The notes: generated by a model not told the origin, from the letters alone. A DNA stretch of 64,000 nt from Erodium maritimum (GCA_963921825.1 OY997591.1:52039825-52103824), one strand, 5' to 3'; counted from the first letter of the stretch, positions 11,630-24,990 are shown. Numbers and translations are program-made.

Positions 11630-12149
11630 TTGCCCTAATCATTCTATTTTATTATTTATAATCGTTTTTTATTTAATTGTACGTAATTATTAAATTCATA
11701 TTGATGACATATGAGTTTTTAAAACATTTTATTTTACTTATTTCTGTTATATTTTAGTTGGAAAATGATCATGTATCTAACATGTGATTATAATTTTTCT
11801 AAAATTATTGAAACTTTTATCAATTTTTTTTAATTGAAACTACCGTTTATAATTTAAAACCTTCCTTTGTATCTACTCCAAACCCGTCTTGTTGAAGCTC
11901 GTGTTTCATCCCCATGAATCTCTTGTTGTCGTTGATACCGCCATCACCAATCCCAAACCCACTGCTATGAATCCTTTCCAATAAGCAGATGTAACTTTCA
12001 ACCATATTGGTCATTATTTTTTGTTAGAGAGGTATTTTTTTTCTATCTAAAACCAACTGTGCGGGTGTAAATATATTTCTTCATACTTACAATGGCGAAT
12101 ATATCAATCATGGTTGCAGTGATTTAAAAGCACGTGTAACACTCAAATA
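11630..12149. other. AT-rich stretch, no gene seen
   Basis: This is probably the original upstream flank of the F-box gene, displaced by the gypsy insertion. No open frame, repeat or element end was recognised. Confidence 0.5.
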
Positions 12150-12173
12150 AGTAATACAGTTTACGTAGTAAGT

Positions 12174-13584
12174 TACTACTAGTAACTCACCCAGTAATAT
12201 TGGAACGTTAAGAGTTTCTCTCCATATCCCTCCTCGCTTTGTTGTCTCTCAGCCTCATCTCTTTCTCAAACCACTATTACTACCCTGTTTCAGCACAACT
12301 CACCATGCCATCAAAACCATCGTTCCCATTAACCCCAACTGTCTCTCGTCTACCGAATTGCCCCCCCCCCCTCTTCGGTTCGAAAGATAAGATGGAGGTC
12401 ATGGATCCTCCCATTACATACCGCCAAATGCTCCCACACAAGATGATTTACCCACAAAACGTGGACCGACCAACCATGGCAAATTCTTGACGCCTACCAT
12501 CGTGTAAGAAGTTCCATGAAGTAGAAGAGGAAGACATTATCCTCCAAGGATTGTTGTACGACGATGCAATAGGAAAAAGAATCCAGGGACCCATTAGGGC
12601 ACGACCGTTAGCCTTCATCCCGCCTCAAGCCTATCACCGGGAACTCGGAACCATATCTGGATCTAGGGAATGCTAGGAGACCATGCGTCCAACCTGGTCT
12701 CAAGAGGAGGACATTACTCCACAGCCAAGATTTGCACAGGACCGCTGGTCCCGATCTAGAGAACCATATATGTGGAAGACGATCAACCAACATGAGCGAA
12801 TCCTCTCCAAATCAACCAACACTGCCCTAAATAAACAAGGCCCCAATCGACCACCGCGTGTACCTGATACGATGATAAGGATCTGGTTAGTGGTGATTAT
12901 CCGGCCGGGCATGACAATCCTAAGAGAAGACCGCTGGCACTTCCATGACAACCGACGAGCTGCATATCGTCGGCCTGCTCCAGCCCCCCCAACACTCCTC
13001 AAGACCACACCGGGAGGAGCCCCGCTGGTACCCATAGCATCCCGGGTTGGGCTACTCCGACACCCCTACCCACCAGATGGCGGAGCCCCATTGGTACTTC
13101 TCTTCCCTGAGGTTGGATGGATTTGACACTCCTACCCAAAGCAACATGAACTACACGAACACTACTGAGGATGTTGACCCTGATGGAGACGTAGCAAGGA
13201 ACGCTGAGCTATCTCGCGAGCTACCATGAGTCACGCAAGGCACCTCGCGGTGTCAATAAGGAGCCGCACTCGAAATCTATGAATCAAAACCCTCTTGATT
13301 CCCAACCTCCTCATTTCCTTGACATACTCCTTGATCGACTATTACGACATAATAATATCGGTCAAGTCGAGACGGGGGAAGTCTCATGGATCTGTAGTGT
13401 CAAGCACATCTGGAATAGGGAACCACCCTCTAGCATCTCATTGGTTTATACCAGGCACTTAGTATTAGGATCAATGTTTCAGTTGTCACCGAAACTATGT
13501 CTCATCCTATTAGTCTAATTCCACTTCTATACGGTCATTCTGGCCCTTTTATATTGATAAGGTTTCTTCCTTATGCTGCAAAAA
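12174..13584 (+). mobile_element. Unclassified retroposon, copy 1
   Basis: It aligns over its length with 14154-15530, for example around ATGGATCC, CAACCATGGC and CCCGATCTAGAGA. It ends in a short A-run (13579-13585) and is flanked by 24-bp direct repeats (12150-12173 and 13585-13608) that differ at five sites, all transitions. This is what an old target-site duplication of a poly(A) retroposon would look like. Broken open frames occur but match no protein I know. It could be a LINE-mobilised non-autonomous element or a retroposed transcript. Confidence 0.6.
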
Positions 13585-13608
13585 AGTAGTATAGTTTACA
13601 TAACAAGT

Positions 13609-14138
13609 ACATGTCGATCCTACAAGAAATCGGTGGTATCCCAAATCTAGAAATATTTTAACCCAAAGTTGTCACTTCCCTAAGTTAGTTTTTATTTATT
13701 CCTTTTTTTACAATTTACAATCTTCGCTCAAATTTTTTTTTTCGGTGAGTGAAGATAGGGGTGGAGCATCCACGATCCCTGAAACTGCTATATTGAGGAG
13801 GAAAAGAGGGTCCATCACTATCTATGAGGAGCATGCGTTTTATACCATGGATACAAGAGTGAAAACAATATAAGGTGAATCATGCATATCAAATAAGAGT
13901 ATTTGTGTGTGGGTTGGTATGATTTAAACTTCCATGATGGTTCAACAATGACTCAAGGAAACATCTGTATCAACCACCTTAGGTAATTTTCTAAGAATTG
14001 TATAAAACAAATCTTAGCTGGGCATTGAAACCCCGACCACTAACAGTTCCCTACCTAACGAGTGATAAGCTTTGCTAAGATTAACATGAAAGCGGAATTA
14101 CAAACGTGATCATAAGTTAGAGACATATCACATACTTA
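13609..14138. other. AT-rich spacer between the two retroposon copies
   Basis: No gene or element end was recognised. Confidence 0.5.
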
Positions 14139-14153
14139 GATAAAGGAAATGAC

Positions 14154-15530
14154 TAACAAATCAGAACCTCTAGGGTTTCTCTCCAAATCTCTCCTTCCTC
14201 GATACCTTTGTCTCCTCTCAACTTCGTTTCCTTCTCCGACCACTACTGCCACCCTGATCCCGCGCAACTCACCATAGAACCACAACACAGTGCCCACTAA
14301 CCCCTACTGCCTACTACTTCTCACTTGTCAACCCGCCGCCCCTCTCCGACTCGGCCGACAAGATGGTGGATATGGATCCTACTACTGGATACTCCAACAC
14401 CTACTATGTATCGCCAAATAATACCTCAAGAGATGGCCTATCCCCAACCCAAGGATCAACCAACCATGGCAGACTCTCGTCACATACCACCGCGCATGAA
14501 TCTTGATGAAGACGAAGAGATCATCCCTATCCTCCACTGGTTGTCATACAACGAGGCGATAGGAGAAAGATCCCTCAGATAAATTAGGGCACAACTGGTG
14601 GTCTTCGTCAAGCCACACCCTTTTCATCGAGAATACGAAACCAGATATGGATCCAGGGGATGCCAAGAGACAATGCAGCTAGAATGGTCTCTGGAGGAGG
14701 ACACTATTTCACAACCACGTCCCGTATAGGACCGCGGGTCCCGATCTAGAGATCCCTACCAGTGGAAGACAATCCACCACTATGAGCGGATCTTCTTCAA
14801 ACCGATCAACTATACCCCATATGCGTTAGGCCACAACCGACCACCGCAAGGGACCGATACGATGATAAGGATCCGTGTTGCGGTGGATATCTTCCCGGGT
14901 ATGGACATCCTAAGAGAAGATCATTGACACTCCCATGATAATCAATGAGTTGCGGATCGTCAACCTGCTCCACTTTCCCAAGATCCCTCTGGCCTACACT
15001 ATGAAGAGCCCCGTTGGTACCCATCCCCTCTTAGGTCGGGCGACTCTGACACCCTTACCCACTGGATGGCGGAGCCCCATTTTTACTTCTCCTCTTCAAG
15101 GTCAGATGAATCTAACACCCCTACTAAAGGTAGCGAGGCACATTGGTTTGCCTCGCGGGTCACCATTAGTCACCTAGGGAATCTTAGGGTATCAATGAGG
15201 AGATACACCCCGGCCTCTACGAATCAGAACCCTCCTGATTCTTTGTCTCCTCCTTTCCCTGGCATACTCCTTGACCGACTATTACGACATAACATGACCG
15301 GTCAAGTCAAGACGGGGAAAGCCTCATGGATTTGCAACGCCAAGCACAATTGGAATAGGGAACCACCCCTTACTATCTCCCTAGTTTTTACCAGGCAATT
15401 AGTTATAGGACCAGTGTTTCGACTATCACCGAAGTTATATATGATTCTATTAGTTGAGCTCCACTTCTGTATGGTCATTCTAGCCCTTTTACTTCTATAT
15501 TAATAAAATTTCTCTCATATGCATAAAAAT
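14154..15530 (+). mobile_element. Unclassified retroposon, copy 2
   Basis: This is a diverged homologue of 12174-13584. Its tail is TTAATAAAATTTCTC followed by A-rich sequence. It is flanked by an imperfect 15-bp direct repeat, GATAAAGGAAATGAC at 14139-14153 and GATAAAGGGAAGTAC at 15531-15545. The different flanking repeats of the two copies argue for two separate insertions rather than one tandem duplication. Frames are broken and unrecognised. Confidence 0.58.
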
Positions 15531-15949
15531 GATAAAGGGAAGTACTTATATCCACGTTAAATGACGCTCTTCTTCTTAGATAATGGTTGTTGATCATAGA
15601 TCTTTAATAACCGCCTGTCCGGTGGTAAAGGATATTGCTCATCCCCTCCGGCATAGGACAACCGTATTCAGTCCCCAAGCTGCGATTACAATATATTCTA
15701 AACATGCATCTAGGTATGTGGCATTACCTTAGACTACACCTCGCCTTTCTACTGTGACTACTCTAAAGAGCCTATTAATCAATATTCACAATTTTGGTTG
15801 ACAATTTGGTTCTATCATATGGATAATGTGAAGACTCGGTCTAAAGTTTATCAGTGATTGAATCTTGCAATTTCAAATCTAATTTGATCCAAGAGGTCAT
15901 GTTCTCACTAGTAGATTGAAATTAATATATCCCTTTTATTGTTGTTGCT

Positions 15950-16571
15950 CCTCTTCCGTTTACCCTAGTTTTGCTCTTTTTATGGCTGAATTCTTTGTCA
16001 GATTTGCTGATTTTAGTGCTTTCCTTCATCTGGTGGAAGGTATGGCTTCTGTAGCATAGTTGTTGTTGGGCTGGTGTTGGTCATCGACGAGGTCTCGTGT
16101 CGTTCGACGACGTAGAAGATTGATGGATCTGGTCTACAATTGTCGCTCATCCCCTCGATTTTGATATGTTTCTCTTCCCTTCCTCGATCATGGTATGGTC
16201 GGGGCTCCACGGTTTGTGTAGGTGTTGGCCGCTGGTGGGTGTTTGCCACGTCTTGGAGAGGTCACGGTTCTTATGGTAGTTGGTGTTGACGGAATCGGCT
16301 TGAAGCGGCAAGGATTTGTGGATAGTGATGTTGATGAGAGCTTTGTTTTAGGGTTTGAGTGGCTCATTCTGTTTTGGATTGGTTGTTGTGTTGGTTTGCT
16401 TGTTATTTGGGAGGTTTACTCTTTGCTTGACCCGACTTGTTGGGTGTTAATGTTTGTTTCTAGTTTGCTTAAGGTTGTGTAGGATTTACCATTACTCTGA
16501 GGTTTTGCTGTACCTTGCTTCTCTTTCTGTCTTTGAAAGGAAGATTCTATAAATGAAATTAAAAAAAAAAA
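15950..16571 (+). mobile_element. Possible poly(A) retroposon tail
   Basis: A GT-rich stretch ends in ATAAATGAAATT followed by twelve A (16560-16571), resembling a non-LTR retroposon 3' end. The 5' boundary is a guess and no convincing target-site duplication was found. No protein was recognised. Confidence 0.4.
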
Positions 16572-17779
16572 AGCTAGCAAGGAAAGAGGTTACATGTACT
16601 CAGCTTTGTCATGAAGAATCTTTGATTTTACCAACACCACTTGACTGTGCTATGTTACTTCATTGTAATCAACACCATTGTGTAAATATGTATTATGTGA
16701 TATGTAGAGAAGAGATGAGTACGATATGTACACATTCTCTCCTATTTTCACGATATCAGACTCATAGGAAAACTAGGGCATCTTTCGACTTTCATTTTTC
16801 TAACCTTGGCACTATCTGGGAGTTGAATATTCTTGGTGATTGACACCTATTTGGCAGGAAACATCGGAAGAGAATTGATTTGCCTACACATTGGAGACGA
16901 TTCATTTTATTACTCTCTAATTCATATGTCCACAATGAATACATGTAACTTAACTATTTTAACCAAAGGTTATGATTCAAAATCTATCTGTTTATCTTTC
17001 AAATATCACTTTGTTACATAGATACACTTCTAAGAATGTGTCATGTTACTGTTTATTCCTGCACCATTTCTTGTGGGTGTTGAACTGAGACTAAAATGCT
17101 ACACTAAACTAGGTAAATGCCATTGAACTAGTAGTTTGGTATGCTTGCTTTAATTCAGTATTCTTATTTTCATGTCTAAACCTTTCAAGTTTCTACTATA
17201 AATTTCTAACTAATTGGCTGATCCCCTTTTTTCTGTCATAATAGTGTGCTTGAGTCGAAATCGTCTAAAATTTCAATCATTCCACTTTCAAAATCTTCGT
17301 TGCATACATCCAAATTGTAATTAAATCGCTTGTTAGTAGTACAACGACAAACCAATTCAATTTTCAAATCGTTAGTGAACAGTGTAACAGAAAAATAATA
17401 CTTGAAATCGTCTAAAACATTATCAAAATACATATACGATTTTTATTAACACAAACATTTTTGAAATTGCTTAAAACTAAACGTTGTTGAATGTGAACAT
17501 ATCCCACAATAATTGAATTCTCTTGGTATCTTGAAACTGGACATGCATCCTTATCATCATATTTTTATTGTTAGGTGTATTCACATGTAAGTTAGGAGTC
17601 TCACATTAGATAATTAAAGAATATAAAAAAATATACATTGAATCCAAGACTTGATAAGCCACTTTTAGGTTAAATAGGATAACCAACATGTATGTTGTGG
17701 GCTTTTTTTATATGTTATAGTTCCGGTTCTTCCCAAACACATATCCTCTTGGATTGGAGGCATCTCTGTTCTTAATCTT
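16572..17779. other. AT-rich region, no gene seen
   Basis: Only short unsupported open frames occur. No TE ends or structured RNA were recognised. Confidence 0.5.
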
Positions 17780-19574
17780 AGTAAACTCTAGATTCGTGTT
17801 CGAACACTCTCTCTTGCCTCGAGTCTTTGCTGTAGGGGTTGCTTCCCAAGTGTCGTCGGCTTCGTCATTCCTTTCGTCTTCTCCACCTCATTAGTGCTTC
17901 ATACGCTCTCTCCCTTTCAGTTCTGAAGTGGGAGCTAGTGATGTTGCTGGGGTTGTGAGTGCCTCGCCAGAGCTCCTCTCCCCTCCTCCCAGCACTCCTG
18001 CCCGTGGTCAGATCTCCACCTGCAGATCTGAAGTTGTGATCGCCTCCGGCGTCCTGCCGTTTCACCTCTTCCAGGTTGGGTCTCTTTCAGATTGGGTGTG
18101 GTTCCGGGAAGATCTAGCCTCCCATTCATCTTGGCAGCCTTCGTGGTTGTGGACGAGCGCGTTAGTTCGTCGGAACCTCGGGCCGTCATCGAATTCGGTT
18201 CTGGTTAAGCTTTGCTCCGAGTGTGGATATGTACTGGTTGGGTCCGGACAGGTACGGGTCGAGGCAGCTTTGGGTCAGGTTTTCGGATCCGGGTCGGACT
18301 AGCAGAAGGCATTTCTATGCTCTCTTCTCAGGAGCTAGGCTCAACTTACCGTAATACTGCTAGGGTCCGGTCGGGTGGGCCCTGTTAGGCAGATTTAGAG
18401 GTTTGCGGTTCAGGTCGGTGCTATGGTCGTGTCCATGTCAGATTCAGACCGATTCATGTGCTTTCGCGGGTCTGGTTCGACTATGGCTTTTGGACGCTCG
18501 TGCCGATGCTGTTGGTGGCTGTTGTGGGTGTTTGCTGATTCAGTTTCCCTCAGCTTTGGGAGTTGGTGGTGATTGAGACTTGAGTGGGAGGTCTTTCTCC
18601 ATCTTTGGGTGAAGATTGGCACATGTCTGTTCTACACCTCTCTTGGTTATTGTGTTGATGGGGCAAGATTGGTAGAGTCTTGGTTGCTCGTGGGAGGATT
18701 TCCTTGTTGGGATTGTTGCGGCTCTCCTCTATCTTCTGCTCACCGGTAAAGGTCTCGGCTTCGTAGTGGTCACTTGCCTTTTCGCGGAAACTTCTTGTGT
18801 TTCGAGGTATCTCCTGACTGCTCTTTAGGCCGTATTTTTTCTCGGTAGAAATACTGGTCCTCTCCTTTGAGTGTCTCGGTGTTGTCCAGAACTTAGGAAG
18901 GACTGAGCGTATTATACAGTCTGGGGTATCTGGTATGATGGTCTGTCCTTTGAGGTCTGCTCTTTTTCCTCGCCCGGTCTGGTTAGAATGCTTCCCCTTG
19001 TTTTTCTTGATTTCCTTTGCGTTTTGGTTTCGCTTCTTCTCGATCCGGGCGTGGGTCGAGCTCGTCGTTCATAGGTTTTGGCCGCCAACGAGATCATCGG
19101 GCATTGTCTGGCCACTTTAGAAGCCAAGCGCTTGGATTAGTAAGGCCAATCTCGCTGAGAGTTGCTAGCCTTGTGACTTGGGAGATATTTATTTTCTTGC
19201 TAGATTTGGTTTTAGAGTTTTGTTGGTTGTTGTCGTAGGCTGTTGGAAACTTCCTTTCCTTTCGAGTTTCATAGTGGTTAAATCCTGGTAGTTTAGACCT
19301 TTTTCATTTCAGGCCTTCTTTGGTAGTCAATTTCGGGTTCTAGACCCTTTTCTTTTTGTAGTTGTTTGCTTCAGGGTCTGCATACCCATTCATTGTGGTT
19401 GTTGTTCTTCCTCGGTGTGGGGCTTCTTGTAGTTGTTTGCTTCCGGGTCTGCGTAGCCATTCATTGTGGTTGTTAGTCTTCCCCAGTGTAGGGCTTCTTG
19501 AGGTTCCGAAAGGAATGCTCCTTCATGTATCAGTTCCATCCAGGGGCGAAACCAGAGAGAAAAGGGTGTTCCAT

Positions 19575-19680
19575 GGAACACCCTGAATATCTGAAAAATT
19601 GGCTTAGTGGTTAAAGACTCCTATTTATTTATCACCCACCCGATTTCGAATCTAACCTGGAACACCTTGCAATTTTCTGA
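19575..19680 (+). repeat. SINE-like module with Pol III A/B-box-like motifs
   Basis: TGGCTTAGTGG (19600-19610) fits an A box. GATTTCGAATC (19642-19652) is close to a B box at plausible spacing. The module is bracketed by imperfect direct repeats starting GGAACACC (19575 and 19659). It could be a small tRNA-derived insertion inside the hAT-like element, but it is only about 85 bp. Confidence 0.35.
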
Positions 19681-20226
19681 TTTTTTTACCTCTCACGCAT
19701 CTTTTGCTTGGGTTAGGCCTTTGGGCTTTTTAAAAATTAAACCTTCTTTGGCTCTTCCCATAGCCCGTTCCTTTTTTCCCACCCCGCATCTTTTTATTGG
19801 GCAAACACACTAATAATATAAATTAGAAAGAATGTTAAATAGAAAACAAATCATGCACTTCAAAGTATATGTCTGTTAATGTAGTTTCCTTTTAAAACTT
19901 TGATTATCTAGAATCATATTCGTAAAATATAACACTTAAGAGTAACAATCATATTTCACAATGAAATAATATAAAGAAGAAAAAAAATAGAAGAAGTCAA
20001 GTGATATAAAACAAGAACTGGTTATCAAAATTACACTGCTTTTGTACCTAAAACAAGCCTTGTAAACACTAGATTGTTCAACATCAATCAATAACTCCAT
20101 GCTAATCTGATTTTTGATAACAATAGTAAATCATATTTTTGAGGATGACTTGCCAAAATAAATATCTGTCTATTAATTTCAAACGATAGTCTCTCTATCT
20201 AATAGAGAAAATATAAATGGACTATT

Positions 20227-21092
20227 GAGGAGAAATCTGCTAGAAACTCTTCCTATCCTAAGAACTGTGTGAACCAATCCAAGTCACACACCTAAGATCT
20301 AACATTCACCATGATGTCACATCATCACCCCAATTCCACCCAAATTCACGCCACTTTCATCATTTCCCACATAAGAAATGGCATAATTGTAATAACATGG
20401 TGTCATGTGGACAAGTGTCAATTTTTTTCTTAACCAATTCATTAATTTAATATTTTCCGATTCGTTTGAACTCCGATTAGCTTCAAACTTGCGCCAGCAT
20501 TTTTCTTTTTCAAATGGCTTTAAATCAAGATCTGTCATGAATATATTTTAAAGAACGAAAATAAAAAGTTATACTGGGGTGATAAAAACAATGTTGAGTG
20601 TTGATAAATCTTCACTAATAAATTTTTAATATCGGGGTATCAAACTAGTGCTAAATGTTGATAAAAAATATGTACTTGGGTGATAAAAAACAGATAATGA
20701 GGTGATAAAAATCATGTTCAATTAAAAATAAGGGTGATAAACTAGAGTTTAGTGTTGATAAAAAAAACATGTGATGAGATGATAAAAACACATGTAATTT
20801 AATGATAAACATAGTGTTTAGTGTTGATAAAACTAATGCTTAGTGTTCATAAAAAAAACATGTGATAATGTGATAAAAATCATGTTCGATTTTGGAAAAT
20901 GTGGTGATAAAACTAATGTTCAGTGTTGATAAACCTAGTGTATAGTGTTGATAAACCCAGTGTATAGTGTTGATAAAAATTACCCAGACTTAACTTTTTT
21001 TTTAAAATCAGCCCCGAAATAATTTTTTTCGTGCTTCAAAATATATTCATGACTGATCTTGATAGAAAGCCCTTGAAAAAACAAAACTAATG
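20227..21092. mobile_element. Foldback Mutator-like element, right end lost
   Basis: It begins GAGGAGAAATC, the same end as the complete copy at 38852. The outer arm (about 20290-20540) is the inverse of 39840-40110. The core carries many copies of GTGTTGATAAAAC-type units (20580-20990), followed by the start of the inverted inner arm (CGTGCTTCAAAATATATTC near 21031). The expected outer right arm is missing: at about 21092 the sequence passes into a truncated gypsy LTR. Confidence 0.75.
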
Positions 21093-21102
21093 TGTGCTGT
21101 AC

Positions 21103-21966
21103 TAGTACCTAGTCCGATGAGTGGTCTCAAGTATGCGCGGTCCCTCGGGTAGTGGTTCCGGTACGATAGCCTACATCGAGGGGGTAGTCCGATGTGGGAC
21201 GTCTAGGCCGACGGTTACGTGTTCTGTACTTTGCCCAAAGAAGTTCCGGGAAAGTTTTTTTACCTATCCTTTGCCCGAAGGAGTTCCAGGAAAGAGGTCT
21301 AGGCCGATGGAGATTCCGGTATGACTATTCGAGATTGGCCCCGGTTGTTTGACGGGAAGATATCTAGGCCGATGATATTCTGGTACGATATGAGGGTGTC
21401 GGGCTGTGGACAGTCGATCGAGTAGGGGACTGCGGTACGGGACGTGTTGTACTTTTACAGTTGACTTTATGTTGATGACTTGTTAATTGGTGTGCTGGTT
21501 GCTGTTTGTGCTGTTTGGGTGATTGTGGTTGTAAGTGTGCTTCGGTTTTGAGTTGAGGATTGTGGTTACGAGTTCCGTTGGAAATTAGTTGTGTGCTGTA
21601 CTAGTATGCCCTAATTGGACGGTTACCCGTGGTGGTGAGCCTGTGCTTATAACCTTAACTATTTTTCCTACTGAGCGAAAGCTCACCCCTTACTTTGTTG
21701 TTTTTCAGGTTCTAAGCGGGAAGTGTACTAGCCGGATGCTCGATGCTTGGGAGCTTACGAGGGTCCTAGGCTAGATGGTCTAGAGACGTACTGCTCGTTT
21801 TTATTAATTTATTTTACCGTGGTTTTTAACCGATTTGTGACTCGTGGTGACTATTAAAAAGTTTTAAAATTGTGAGTTGAGACTTGTTGGCTTTATTTTC
21901 GAGTAAAATTGCTACTGTTTTAGTTCACGTCTCGAGTCTGGTCAAAACCGGATTTGGGGTGTGACA
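21103..21966 (+). repeat. Truncated 5' LTR of element A
   Basis: It matches 27837-28700 at equal length with scattered substitutions and ends GGGGTGTGACA. The first about 1.9 kb of the LTR is missing. Confidence 0.9.
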
Positions 21967-21968
21967 AT

Positions 21969-21981
21969 TTGGTATCAGAGC
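21969..21981 (+). promoter_or_regulatory. Primer binding site of element A
   Basis: TTGGTATCAGAGC is an exact match to the usual tRNA-iMet complement, two bases after the LTR. Confidence 0.9.
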
Positions 21982-22261
21982 TTGGTTTCATTTGAAATTG
22001 TTTTTCAAACCTCGGACTGTACGTCAATTAGGTGGGTAGAGTTAGGCAGTCAAGTGTTGGTGTGTCGGTTACGCAATTCGGAGATGTCCTAAGCGTATGA
22101 ACGAGACAAGAAAGTCTCGGTTTGGTTGTTGGTTGAACTGCTGTGTATTGTGCTTCTTGTTTATCTGTGCAGGTTGTGTTTTGAGTACCCGCTTAAGCGG
22201 ATGGTTGGTGTAATTTACGAACGGCTCATGCCCGATTTTCTGCAAAAACTAAAGTGTATGT

Positions 22262-23948
22262 TGTTAGTCTTACTGCCCGTAGTTCAATCCTAAATGTCCA
22301 AATGTACATATCATCGTTAGCAATAAAATTAAAGCGGCTTTATATTACTTATGTGTTGGAGTAATATATCGACGTGTGCTCTAATCTATGCCCACCATGC
22401 GAATAGAACCATAGATCGAGATAGATCACACTCGATGGGTCCCTAGTCAACAAAGCTTCACTAGAAGCGACTAGTATGAAAGATGGCTCTTTATGGCTTA
22501 CGTTCTGTTAGTCATTGGAATGGGATTCCGGAGTCTGATCATAGATATCATGTGGGACATGATATTGGACGACCCGCCCTGAATATGTGCCATAGATTAA
22601 GTCATGAACATATTCAGTGTCGTAGCTTGTCATGTATCCTTAGACCAAGGAGTCTTTGTGATCGCTATGTAGTCAACAACTGAGTTTGACCTGAGCCTAA
22701 CGTTGTCCGTAACAGGGCTTCCATAACGGCCAGGATTGGCTTGGGGACGGGCTACATGAGTGACACGAAAGGCGGCTAAGGGATTTATCCCTCATACTGA
22801 GGTATGGGAAAGATATCGGTTCTCGGCCGCTTGATCGAGAGTGACTGAAAGAATAGCATGGCCATGCACATGATACTAGGTATCATATCTTCAATCATCT
22901 CACATATCAAGGAACAGTGATTGAGAATAATAAGGATGACGACTCTATGCCTTATCTCAATCAGGATATCGGAGATAAAAGGATAATGACAGGGACGACG
23001 GGAAGGTTAGAATCGACAGGGTCGATTCGCTATGCAGTGTCAGGCAATACTAAAGTCTCGTTAGTTGCCACTTAAATAGGATCAAGTAAAATGGGATTTT
23101 ACGTTGATCTATTGACATGCATAAACCTAAGGGTCACACCGGAGGATGAAACTCATTGACACATTTATGGAGAATGGCCAAAAGGGAGTTGTCTCGGGAC
23201 ATGACCAAAACTGGGTTTTGGGTCATGTGCCCGTAAGTGAATAGGACTTTACGGATCGAGACAAGGCTTGGAGTCTTGGGATTGATCGCGTCGGATAATG
23301 TTGGACATTTCCGGTATGGAAGGCTTGGAGGCGATGAGCGAATCACGGGACCTCGCTGGAAATGGCCACGGGCCATGTTCCAAGAGGCCCATGAAAGGCT
23401 CATGCAACCAAGGCCCATGGAACTAATTAATCAAGTCTTGATTAATTAGTACTAAGTAAGCAAGACAAAGATTAAGGTGTTGGTGATTCACCACCTAACC
23501 CAATCTTGTCTTGCCATACTTTGTCCTATTTACACCTTACTTGACATCATACTTGTCCCATGCCTTTAGTTGGACAAGTATGGGTTTTGTTATGTTTAAG
23601 TCATCTTTTTTCAACATAACAAACACAAGACAAGAATAGGAAACACATTTTCTCTCCCTCTTCCATGGCCATTTCGGGTTTGGCTAGTTTCCACCTCCAT
23701 TTTTGTGTTCTTGAGTCCTCAAAGAGAAGAACTATGTGGCTTTGATTCCCATGTGGATACGTAGGCGTCTTGGAGACTCAAGCCAATCATTCGTTAACCG
23801 GTGTTCTTGTTTTGGTAAGAAATAGTGCTGAATTTTTCTCTTGTGAATCCATTCTTTGTTAGTTGTTTCATGGTTTAATCGTCTCTTGGTTTTCATTGAT
23901 TTTCCGCTGCGAGTTGGTTCATCTCCAACCCTACCTCGAGACCCAACA
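22262..23948 (+). mobile_element. Solo LTR, copia-like, nested in element A
   Basis: The 1687-bp sequence starts TGTTAGTC, ends CCCAACA and is flanked by the perfect 5-bp duplication TATGT (22257-22261 and 23949-23953). Element C has the uninterrupted homologous site near 58345-58365, which confirms the insertion. There is no internal coding region, so this is a recombination product of a full element. The copia assignment (large LTR, SIRE/Maximus-like look) is tentative. Confidence 0.85.
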
Positions 23949-24359
23949 TATGTATCATCACGGTTTGGCTACTATAGCTGGACGTGAATGGGGGGATGTC
24001 AGATGGTTACAACGTAGTTCGGGGACGCCTGAATCAGGTTGTAACGACACGATATCAACATGAATTTTTTGATGAAAATTGATCGTGCTAAGAATTTTAA
24101 CTCCAAGCTGTTGTTGCCTCTTGCGAACTGTTCGTGTGTTAAAAATTGTTGATTGGTGTGACTTATGTGAATCTGCTGTTTTGATTAGCTGGTATGTGTG
24201 ACGCACTAATGTGCGAACTTCTCTGATTGGGTGTCATTGTGTGACTATATTACTACTACTACTACTATACTTATTATATTTTTAGTACGAGTGTGTCTGT
24301 TTGAACCGTGTGTGCACGCTAGTTATGTTAAGCGCGTCGTTCTTTAAAACTAAGAAACT

Positions 24360-24990
24360 CAACGTGGGCGTTACTCGTGTGGAGAGTACTTGCGTCGTGG
24401 CACCTCGAGGAAGGAAAGATAAGCCGTTGGGGGCACAAGTGCCCGGGTTACTCCCACTGGGGAGGTTGCGAGGAACAATACCAACAAGTCCCCGGACTAC
24501 CACGGGACGGAATATCAAAGATGAAGTACGAGGCCACAGTTACGGCGTGGACCGTTTGCACCGGTTGAGTGGTCGTCGAGGCGATTGGATGCAAGAAGTT
24601 CGAGAGAGGGCCCCGAGCCCGGAGTGTGGGTCAAGTTCTCAACCTGATGAATCGGGTGTAGTTTTGAGATGGTGGATACAACGACAATAGTGGAACGAGG
24701 TCGCATAAAGACCGCGAGGGCCGTAAGAATCGGTAGCGACTGAGCAATGTTGCGAGATCGTACGAGATTCGAGAACCGGGGAAGTAGAGAACCGCAGGGT
24801 TCTCTCGGCCTTAGGCTCTGTTCGACGGTTGAGACATACATGGGCAGTATCATCAGTAAGACCGCCGCGGTAGATCGGGGGCCAATCTGTGTACACTGTC
24901 GGCAGCCGGGACAATCGGAGACGAGTGAAGAGCGGCGGAGGGCCGCAAAAACACTAGTAAACCGGCAGCCCGATCAGGAGAGGTAGCCGA
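24360..24990 (+). pseudogene. Gag remnant of element A
   Basis: The block is homologous to the gag start of element C around 58850-58960. It ends with a decayed zinc-knuckle-like CVHCRQPGQSE near 24895-24930, where the His and last Cys are lost. Frames are broken and the central gag domain is deleted. Assigned mainly by comparison with element C. Confidence 0.45.

Noticed and set aside
15890..16602. Target duplication AAGAGGT...CATGT around the poly(A) stretch at 16560
   Set aside because: The right copy is separated from the A-run by about 12 bases and the match needs gaps.
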